In this document: positions 35,046 to 41,887 of the stretch, one piece after another | How the letters are laid out: each line of letters opens with the position of its first letter | Numbering within the stretch: position 1 is the first letter of the stretch | Assembly (NCBI GenBank): GCA_964617875.1 | Contig: CAZUAI010000040.1 | Location: 1-48,801, forward strand | Length of the DNA stretch: 48,801 bases | Direction of reading: 5' to 3' | Source of the DNA: CAZMVY01 sp964617875 | GTDB taxonomy: Bacteria; Planctomycetota; Phycisphaerae; UBA1845; PWPN01 | The notes under the pieces: generated by a model | Told to the model about the DNA's origin: nothing | The model's database searches: none | Seen by the model: the letters and a program-made list of their open reading frames with translations, nothing else | Position numbers and translations under genes: made by a program

Positions 35046-36503
35046 GTGCAACTTCGCCAGAAATTCGGTCTCCTGGTGCTGGCCTACGTGCTGTCGCTCT
35101 CGGCCAACCTCGTCCTGTCGGGCTGGTGCATCGTCGTCTACTTCCGCTCGGCGTTCACGGAGTTCGAGGCCGACTTCGGCGGGGAGAGGCGGATCGAGCG
35201 GCTGCGCGTTCTCGAGCGACAGCGGCGTGCCCTGCTCGAGGAGCAGGGCGACGCTCGACAGCGCGCGGCCGAATACGCCGACCAGCAGGAAGAGCGGTCA
35301 ACGATCATGTCGAAGCTGCAGGCCGATCTGGCGGGCCAGCCCTTCGCCTCCTACTGGTCCGAGATCGAAGACGCGACCGCGCGCGCCGATGCCGTGGCCC
35401 GTCGTTGGCTGGCACGGATCGAGAACCCGGCGTCGGCGCCTGCGCTCGCCGGTTCCATGCCCGCCGAGCAACTTGCTCCGTTTGTCGCCCTCGACCGGGC
35501 GCTCGGGAAGCTGGCGGCGGCGCTGGCCGACGAGCGGCACGCCCATGTCCGTCAGGTCGCGGGCGTTCAGGAACGCGTCGTGCGAATCCTCGTCATCAAC
35601 ACGGTGTGCGGGGCGTTCCTGTGTGCGCTGGGCGTGGTCTTCGTCACGCGGTGGGTCATCCGGCCGGTGACGGCGCTGCGTGAGGCCGCCCGGCAGTTCA
35701 GCCGGGGAAACCTGTCGCATCGCGTCGCAACGCGATCGCGTGACGAGCTGGGCAAGCTTGCGGAAGAGGTCAACCAGATGGCCGGGACGATCACGGAGAT
35801 GCAGTCCCGCCTCATCGAGCAGGAGAGGCTGGCGGCGGCCGGCGAGATGTTCGCGCGGGTGGCCCACAATATCCGCAATCCGCTGATGGCCGTGCGCGGC
35901 CTGGCGGAAGCCACGGCCGATCGCCACGCCGACACCCCGGCGACCGTCGATTGCCAGAGCCGGATCATCGACACGATCGACCGGTTCGGGCAATGGCTGG
36001 ACGACGTGCAGCAGTCGGTTTCGCCGATGAGCCTGAACCTGCAAGCGACACGCATCGACGAACTGATCGCGAAAGTCGTCACCGTGCTCCGCCCGATGAC
36101 AGACCGCCGGCAGATCGACGTTCGTGTGGAGGTCGATCCCGCCGTACGCCATGTTCGAATCGACGCATCGCACATCGAGCAGGCGCTGGTGGCGATACTC
36201 ACCAACGCCATCCAGGCATCGGAGCCGGGGCAGTCGGTTCGCGTCCTCGTGAATCCGATCGCGGAGCGGCGGGGTTCATGGCAGTTCGTGGTCGAGGATA
36301 ACGGCGCGGGAATCCGGCCGGAGATCCGCGACGCGATCTTCCTGCCGTATTTCACCACAAAGCCGGACGGCAGCGGGATCGGCCTGGCGATCGCGAACAA
36401 GGTCGTGCGGGCGCACGGCGGGCGGTTGACCGTTGAATCCGAGCCCGGGCGCGGCAGCCGGTTTCTGGCCACGCTGCCGGGACTCATCACGGAGCCGGAG
36501 TAG
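35046..36503 (+). CDS. Sensor histidine kinase, NtrB-like
   Basis: The protein has 485 residues from a GTG start. A membrane helix at about 8-33 and another at about 180-202 bracket an extracytoplasmic helical sensor region with coiled-coil character. A HAMP domain follows (IRPVTALREAARQFSRGNLSHRV). The H box is FARVAHNIRNPLMAV (H274, phosphorylated His), then an ATPase domain with ILTNAIQASEPG (N box), VEDNGAGI, YFTTKPDGSGIGLAIANKVV and HGGRLTVESEPGRGSRF. Kinases of this kind phosphorylate a partner response regulator. The partner gene begins directly at the next base. The signal sensed is unknown. Confidence 0.93.
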   Translation: MQLRQKFGLLVLAYVLSLSANLVLSGWCIVVYFRSAFTEFEADFGGERRIERLRVLERQRRALLEEQGDARQRAAEYADQQEERSTIMSKLQADLAGQPFASYWSEIEDATARADAVARRWLARIENPASAPALAGSMPAEQLAPFVALDRALGKLAAALADERHAHVRQVAGVQERVVRILVINTVCGAFLCALGVVFVTRWVIRPVTALREAARQFSRGNLSHRVATRSRDELGKLAEEVNQMAGTITEMQSRLIEQERLAAAGEMFARVAHNIRNPLMAVRGLAEATADRHADTPATVDCQSRIIDTIDRFGQWLDDVQQSVSPMSLNLQATRIDELIAKVVTVLRPMTDRRQIDVRVEVDPAVRHVRIDASHIEQALVAILTNAIQASEPGQSVRVLVNPIAERRGSWQFVVEDNGAGIRPEIRDAIFLPYFTTKPDGSGIGLAIANKVVRAHGGRLTVESEPGRGSRFLATLPGLITEPE

Positions 36504-37925
36504 ATGGCGGACATTCTGATCGTTGATGATGAAGAGAACGTGAGCTATTCGATTCAGCTCGGCCTCGAGCGTGCCGGCCACGAATGCCGCGTGGCCGAGA
36601 CCGTGGAGGCCGCTCTCGCCCAGTGCGCGCAGAGGCCGCCCGCGCTGGCACTGGTCGACGTTCAATTGCCCGACGGCAACGGGATCGACCTGCTGACGCG
36701 GATGCGCGAGATGGGCTTCGACGTGCCCGTGATCGTCATCACGGCGTTCGGGACCGTCGCCACCGCCGTCGCCGCGATGAAACAGGGCGCGGCGGATTTC
36801 ATCCAGAAGCCCCTGTCGTCGGAGAAGATCTGCCTGGCCGTGGAACGATGCCTGGAGGACCGGCGGCTTCGGAGCCAGCTGGACGCCTATCAGGAGGCGC
36901 AGCGGCGGCAGGCAGGCGATACGCCCCTGATCGGCGAATGTCCGCAGATGCGGAATGTGATCTCGCTGGCCGAACGGATCGCCTCGATCGAGAACGAGCC
37001 GGGGTCCGGCCTGGTGGCGACCCTGCTCCTGGGCGCCACAGGGACCGGCAAAGAGCTTGTTGCGCGCCACATCCACCGCAGCGGTTCCCGTCCGGATCGG
37101 CCCTTCGTCCAGGTGAACTGCACGGCGATCCCCGAGAGCCTCTTCGAGGCCGAACTCTTCGGATTCGAGCGCGGCACGTTCACCAGCGCGAGAGCCACCA
37201 AGAAGGGCCTGTTTCAGGTCGCTCACGAGAGCACTCTGTTTTTGGACGAGATCGGCGACATGCCGCTCGCGACCCAGGCCAAGCTCCTGGTGGCAATCGA
37301 GACCGGTCGTTTTCGGCGGCTGGGCTCCACGACGGAAACGGTGGTGGACGTGCGCGTCCTCGCGGCGACCAACAGCGACCTGGAGCAGAAGGTGCATGCC
37401 GGCCAGTTCCGCGAAGACCTGTACTACAGGCTCAAAATGTTCTGTATTGAAATCCCGCCCCTGAGGGCCCGGGGCGACGACCTCTTCCTGCTCGCCGAGC
37501 ATTTCATCGACCGCTTCAGCCGGAAGTTCCGCAAGCCCGCCCCCAGGCTCGCCGAGACGACCAGGCAGGCCATGCGGGCCTACCCCTGGCCCGGAAACGT
37601 TCGCGAACTGGCGCACGTGATCCAGCGAGCCGTCCTGTTGTGCGATTCGACGACGCTCGAGCCGGCGATGCTTGGCCTGGAAGGCGGCGCCGTGGTCGCG
37701 CGTCCCACCGCCCCTGATCTGCCAATCGACTTTTCTCAAGGTGATTGTACGCTCGCCACTATGGAGAAGCGGTGGCTTCAGGCGGCGCTGGACTACACCA
37801 GGGGAAACATCACCGAGGCGGCTCGTCTGCTGGGGTTGACACGCGGCGGCCTTCGATACCGGCTCGAAAAGCTGGGCATGGATCCTCGCGACGCCGCCGA
37901 AGACATCCGCTCCGGGCCGGCCTGA
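36504..37925 (+). CDS. NtrC-family sigma-54-dependent response regulator
   Basis: The protein has 473 residues; its ATG abuts the kinase stop codon. The receiver domain has D9/D10, phosphoacceptor D52 (LALVDVQLPDGNG), T80 and K102. The AAA+ domain has Walker A GATGTGKE (177-184), Walker B LFLDEIGDM (245-253), sensor and arginine-finger region FREDLYYRL, and PWPGNVREL. The sigma-54-contacting GAFTGA loop reads GTFTSA (224-229), keeping the key F and T. The C-terminus is a Fis-type helix-turn-helix (ITEAARLLGLTRGGLRYRL). It should bind an enhancer and open a sigma-54 promoter. The gap just downstream contains candidates for both, before the polysaccharide genes. Confidence 0.94.
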   Translation: MADILIVDDEENVSYSIQLGLERAGHECRVAETVEAALAQCAQRPPALALVDVQLPDGNGIDLLTRMREMGFDVPVIVITAFGTVATAVAAMKQGAADFIQKPLSSEKICLAVERCLEDRRLRSQLDAYQEAQRRQAGDTPLIGECPQMRNVISLAERIASIENEPGSGLVATLLLGATGTGKELVARHIHRSGSRPDRPFVQVNCTAIPESLFEAELFGFERGTFTSARATKKGLFQVAHESTLFLDEIGDMPLATQAKLLVAIETGRFRRLGSTTETVVDVRVLAATNSDLEQKVHAGQFREDLYYRLKMFCIEIPPLRARGDDLFLLAEHFIDRFSRKFRKPAPRLAETTRQAMRAYPWPGNVRELAHVIQRAVLLCDSTTLEPAMLGLEGGAVVARPTAPDLPIDFSQGDCTLATMEKRWLQAALDYTRGNITEAARLLGLTRGGLRYRLEKLGMDPRDAAEDIRSGPA

Positions 37926-37988
37926 CCCTCGCGACCTCAAGACCCGGCTCCGTCCAGACCACGCTTGCCGTCGTCCGGCCGACGGCTG

Positions 37989-38010
37989 AATGGCTGAGAG
38001 TTCAGCCATT
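37989..38010. promoter_or_regulatory. Perfect 9-bp inverted repeat, candidate NtrC-type enhancer
   Basis: AATGGCTGA (37989-37997) and TCAGCCATT (38002-38010) are perfect inverse complements separated by four bases, starting 64 bases after the activator gene. It lies about 140-160 bases before the expected start of the sigma-54 promoter, a typical enhancer distance. It could instead be a terminator of the two-component operon, though no T run follows. Confidence 0.45.
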
Positions 38011-38125
38011 GGGCCGACAGCAGCCGCTGCGCCGCGTGACGGTCGCGAGCCCCCTTGTTGGCAGCGCTCTTCTTACCCCTTGCCGCCACGAGGATTATCG
38101 AAACCCCGGTTTCGCCGTCCGTTGC

Positions 38126-38139
38126 GGCACGCAGATTGC
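38126..38139 (+). promoter_or_regulatory. Sigma-54 promoter (GGCACG - N4 - TTGC)
   Basis: GGCACG (38126-38131), four bases, then TTGC (38136-38139) matches ten of the core positions of the -24/-12 consensus, with GG and GC exactly ten bases apart. Transcription would begin near 38151 and leave a leader of about 190 bases before the GTG at 38342. Confidence 0.6.
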
Positions 38140-38341
38140 CCTTGGGATCGATCGCGAGGTGCTTGCACTGGAGGATGAGCCGAGTGGTCGTGATTCATCT
38201 GCTGAAACGTAGCGCTGTGGCCGCAGGTTTGAACGCCTGTCGAGGTGTGCCGCTGATCGGTCTCACCGCATTCGATACACGTTGCAGCGACTCCCACCGA
38301 CCGCTGGTGTGCGGAAGTGGGGGGGGCCGGGGGTAGGGTTC

Positions 38342-40420
38342 GTGGATACCGACGCCATACTGCACACGGTAGTCTTCAGCGGGATCCTCGGGTTCGTGGT
38401 ATTCTGCGCATCGTACGCCTTTTCTGTCTGGCGCAGTCGGAATACCGCAATGCGCGGTGCCCACGGCTCCGGGCCGAGGCTCGGTGATCGGCTTCCGAGG
38501 TGGTTTGCCGGCGTGGTCGTGACGGGCTGCGTCCTGTTGCTGGTCGCGGCCATCTGGCGGGAAGTCCGACCCCGGGAGGGCGTGCTCTCGGGAAACGGAT
38601 TGTACACCGTCCGCGCCAGCGCGGACCTGAAGCCGGAGTTCGTGACCGCCGCGCGAACGGTGGAGCCCGGCGAGGTACTGGCCCGCTTCCGGTCTCCCGA
38701 GCGGCATGCGGAGATGGCGCAGCTCGAGCTGCAACGGCAGATTCTCGAGACGCAGCGTCGCATCATCGAATTGCAGCCGCTGACGCCGGACAGCGAACTG
38801 ATTCGCCGCTACGAGAAGCACGACGCGGACCAGCGTCAGCTCCTTGCCTCGCTGGCGCAGCTCATCCCCGACCATGCGCTGGTTGTCCGCGAGAAGCTCC
38901 GGGACGCCCTGGACAAGACCGAACGAATCAACGCCCTGACCACGCGGATCGAGGATGCCCGCCGGGAGATTCAGCAGGCGATCGCCCGCCGCGATCTTGC
39001 GCGGCAGCATCTGAAGCGAGCGCAGCAACTGTCGCGGGACGGCGCCGCCGCGCAGATCGAGCTGGACGAAAGGGTCGCGGACGACAGCGTCAGTACCACC
39101 GAGGTTGGTCAGCTCGAGGCGGCCATTGCGAACATGGAGACCGAGCGCAAGCACCTTCAGGAGGCCATGCCCCGGTTCGCCGTCTGCACATCGCAGCAGG
39201 CCGACGACATCGGCCGCGAGATGACGCGGGTGCGGGAGCAGCTGGCCGCGACGAAGATGGAACTCCAGGCCGCCGGCGAACAACTGACTCAGGATCTCCG
39301 GCGTGCCGAACTCCTCAGGACGCAGATGTTGTCGCGGCTCGATCTGGAGATCCAGCAGTGCCGGGCCCGGCTGGAAGGCGTTCAGGACACACTGGTGATC
39401 AAGTCGCCCTTGCGGGGCGTCGTGGTCTATGCGGACCCCGCGCCGGGGGCGGCCCTGCCGCTGGTACCCATTCTCGTCGTTGCTCCCGGTCGGGGCATCC
39501 GGTTCCGACTCCGCCTGCCGGAGGCCGAGATCGCTCCCCTGGCGAACGCAGGGACGGTCATGCTCGGTCTCGTGACGCCCGTTCTGCATCGGTGCTTTCC
39601 GGGACGGTTGCTCAAGTGGGAAAAGCTGCCTTACGAACCGGGCCATGTGCTCGCGGAGCTGATGTGCGAGCCGCCTTCGGAAGCGATCCGCGACTTGACT
39701 TCGCGCGACTGGGGATCACGGGATTGGGCCCTGCTGCCCACAATGAAGGTCCGGCTGCTCTGGAAGGCGCCGATCCACGCTTCGCCGCTGTTTGCGCCCG
39801 CGCTGGGCCTGATTGCCGTCGGTGTACTCGGACTCGCGGTGTGCCGGCTGCGACGGCGGGGCGCGCCTGCGTCCCAGGCCGGTGTCGTCCAGGTGGCCAC
39901 GCCTCCGGTGCCGCGGGGCGGTGCCGAGGCGAGCCCCGATCCGGTCGGCACGCCGGCCGGCGACGGCACGCCGCTGCTCGCCGCAGACATTGAATCCGGC
40001 GCGCTCGGGCGAAACCTGCAGCTGCTCGGGCAGCGGCTTCGTGAGGCCGTTCACCGGCAGGTCGTCGATCCGGAGCTGCTGCGGGCCGTCGAATGGGCGA
40101 TCGACCGGCACCAGACGAGGGCCCTCCGTCATCTGGCTGCGGGAATGGATCACGATCCGGAGCTTCCGGAGAGTCTGCGCCGGCTGCTCAGAAGACTGCC
40201 GGCCGAGGGAAGCGAGGGGGACGGTTCGGACGGCGGTACGGCGACGCCGCTGCGCCGTCTTGTTCGCATCTGCCGGGCGGTGGCACCGGATCTCCTGCGG
40301 CAGGCGGAAGCGCCGTCCACGGAGCCACGCCGCGCCGGCGCGGAGGCCGTTCTGCCGGATCACTCATCGGTCGGCCGGAAGACCGTCCCAGGAGGCACCC
40401 GACGTCCCGCTCGCCCGTAG
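38342..40420 (+). CDS. HlyD-like membrane-fusion protein for polysaccharide export
   Basis: The protein has 692 residues. The GTG at 38342 follows GGGGGTAGGG; the frame opens earlier at 38282 without a better site. Two hydrophobic segments lie at about 5-28 and 54-72. A half biotinyl/lipoyl-like motif follows (about 88-118), then a long coiled-coil hairpin (about 120-345, for example QLELQRQILETQRRIIELQ). The second half motif is TLVIKSPLRGVVVYADPAPG. Another hydrophobic segment lies at about 482-500 (FAPALGLIAVGVLGLAV) and a long, probably cytosolic, tail completes it. This is the organisation of periplasmic adaptor proteins that pair with GT2 synthases, such as BgsB in mixed-linkage glucan or Alg44 in alginate. 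I see no PilZ domain. The next gene is a GT2 synthase. Confidence 0.82.
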   Translation: MDTDAILHTVVFSGILGFVVFCASYAFSVWRSRNTAMRGAHGSGPRLGDRLPRWFAGVVVTGCVLLLVAAIWREVRPREGVLSGNGLYTVRASADLKPEFVTAARTVEPGEVLARFRSPERHAEMAQLELQRQILETQRRIIELQPLTPDSELIRRYEKHDADQRQLLASLAQLIPDHALVVREKLRDALDKTERINALTTRIEDARREIQQAIARRDLARQHLKRAQQLSRDGAAAQIELDERVADDSVSTTEVGQLEAAIANMETERKHLQEAMPRFAVCTSQQADDIGREMTRVREQLAATKMELQAAGEQLTQDLRRAELLRTQMLSRLDLEIQQCRARLEGVQDTLVIKSPLRGVVVYADPAPGAALPLVPILVVAPGRGIRFRLRLPEAEIAPLANAGTVMLGLVTPVLHRCFPGRLLKWEKLPYEPGHVLAELMCEPPSEAIRDLTSRDWGSRDWALLPTMKVRLLWKAPIHASPLFAPALGLIAVGVLGLAVCRLRRRGAPASQAGVVQVATPPVPRGGAEASPDPVGTPAGDGTPLLAADIESGALGRNLQLLGQRLREAVHRQVVDPELLRAVEWAIDRHQTRALRHLAAGMDHDPELPESLRRLLRRLPAEGSEGDGSDGGTATPLRRLVRICRAVAPDLLRQAEAPSTEPRRAGAEAVLPDHSSVGRKTVPGGTRRPARP

Positions 40421-40447
40421 ACCACGGCGAAAGACGTACGCACTGCC

Positions 40448-41887
40448 ATGGCAAGCATACCCGCATCACTCGACGTCCTGGACCGCATCGGTCGGCCGGC
40501 CGGCCGCGCCGGGCGTCATCGGCCGCACCGCGCGCTCGTCATTGCGGTTGCATCGACGCTGGTCATGTCGGTCTTTGCCTCGACGTACGTGCCGTACCGC
40601 GTGTTTGCCTGGTCGTGGGAACAGGTCGAGGGGCAGGCGAACCGTCCGTTCCTCATTCCGCTGCTGGTCTTCCTGACGGCCGCGGCCCTGCTCTCCGGCG
40701 GTCGATGGATCGTCTTCTTCACGCTGACGTTCATCGAACTCCGTCGGTATTGCCGCCGCCCGCGTCCGGCGATCGCCAGCTGGCCGACCGTCTCGATCTT
40801 CGTGCCGGCGTACAACGAGGGCGAGACGATCGCACCGGCGCTCGAATCGTTGCTCCGCCTCGACTATCCCCGGCTCGAGATCGTCGTCGTGGACGACGGA
40901 TCGACCGATGCCACCTACGAAAATGCCAGGCCGTTCGAAGGCGACCACGGCGGCTGCCGCGTCCGCGTGTACCGCAAGCCCAACGGGGGCAAGTGGAGCG
41001 CCCTCAACTTTGCGTTCGCCCACTCGACCGGCGAGCTGTGTCTGTGTGTCGATGCGGATTCCAAGCTCGCGCCGCAATCCGTCCGCCTCATGGTCGAGCG
41101 GATGGCCGATCCGCGCGTCGATGCGGTGGCCGGTCAGATCCGGGTTCGCAACCGCGTGAACCTGCTGACTCGCCTGCAGGGGCTGGAATACGTGATGGCC
41201 AGCGGCGCTCTGCGGCTGGCGCAGAGCCACTCCGGCACGGTTCTGGTGGTTCCGGGGCCGCTGGGGTTGTACCGCCGCTCGGTCATGGAAGAAGTGTTTC
41301 TGCGGTGGGGGGCCGACGGCGTTCCGGAAAAGCCCGGCCACGTCTACGGCCCCCTGGACGGCGACACCTTCGCGGAGGACTTCGACCTGAGCCTGTCGGT
41401 GCTGTCGCTGGGCGGCCGGATCGTGTATGAGCCGTATGCCGTCTCGCACACCAAGGCGCCGGAGTCCCCGTTCGCCCTGCTCAGCCAACGCTACCGGTGG
41501 GCCCGCGGCACGATTCAGGTGCTGCGCAAGTTCGTCCGTCGGTCCCGCACGTTCAGGCCGATGCTCCAGCCCAGAGTGGTGGGCTGGCTCGCGGTGACAT
41601 ACGGGGCCGAGATGTTCGTCCTGCCCTTCGCGTACGCGATGGGGATGGCGGCCGTCCTGTTCTACCTCGTCACGGGCGGGAGCCTGGCGGCCATGGGTCT
41701 GGGAGCCGCCCCGGTCCTGCTCCTCAGCCTCAACGCGGCCGCGTTCTGCATTGCGCTGCATCGCGATCAGCTTGCGCTGCTGCCGGTCCTGCTGGTCTAC
41801 GATTTCTATCACGGGTTCATGTTGAACAGTGCGTGGCTGATCGCGGTCATCGACGAGATCCGCGGCGCCCGCATGAGGTGGTCATGA
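40448..41887 (+). CDS. Processive GT2 polysaccharide synthase
   Basis: The protein has 479 residues. Membrane helices lie at about 28-48, 68-95, 385-410, 414-436 and 443-468. The GT-A domain has the full set of processive beta-glycosyltransferase motifs: VPAYNEGE, VVDDGSTD (D149/D150), DAD (202-204), the catalytic-base region FAEDFDLS (E310/D311, usually TED) and QRYRW (347-351). Related enzymes make cellulose, curdlan, mixed-linkage glucan, poly-GlcNAc or mannuronan and export the chain through their own channel. Which sugar is used cannot be read from the sequence. The adaptor gene upstream and the GH16-type gene overlapping its stop favour a beta-glucan. There is no PilZ domain, so control may be transcriptional. 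Confidence 0.92.
   Translation: MASIPASLDVLDRIGRPAGRAGRHRPHRALVIAVASTLVMSVFASTYVPYRVFAWSWEQVEGQANRPFLIPLLVFLTAAALLSGGRWIVFFTLTFIELRRYCRRPRPAIASWPTVSIFVPAYNEGETIAPALESLLRLDYPRLEIVVVDDGSTDATYENARPFEGDHGGCRVRVYRKPNGGKWSALNFAFAHSTGELCLCVDADSKLAPQSVRLMVERMADPRVDAVAGQIRVRNRVNLLTRLQGLEYVMASGALRLAQSHSGTVLVVPGPLGLYRRSVMEEVFLRWGADGVPEKPGHVYGPLDGDTFAEDFDLSLSVLSLGGRIVYEPYAVSHTKAPESPFALLSQRYRWARGTIQVLRKFVRRSRTFRPMLQPRVVGWLAVTYGAEMFVLPFAYAMGMAAVLFYLVTGGSLAAMGLGAAPVLLLSLNAAAFCIALHRDQLALLPVLLVYDFYHGFMLNSAWLIAVIDEIRGARMRWS

Larger units (their letters stand above)
37926..38341 (+). other. 416-base regulatory gap before the polysaccharide operon
   Basis: It contains a perfect inverted repeat (37989-38010) and a sigma-54-type promoter (38126-38139). 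A minus-strand frame of 85 codons (37937-38194) is open and has protein-like composition (AIDPKGNLRAATDGETG) but no credible start codon, so I do not call it a gene. It could be a remnant of one. Confidence 0.5.

Noticed and set aside
38055..38336. A 93-codon plus-strand frame before the membrane-fusion gene
   Set aside because: It has no ribosome site, overlaps the predicted sigma-54 promoter and leader, and has no recognisable features.
38195..39646. A 483-codon minus-strand frame opposite the membrane-fusion gene
   Set aside because: It mirrors the coiled-coil codons of the plus-strand gene and has no supporting start.
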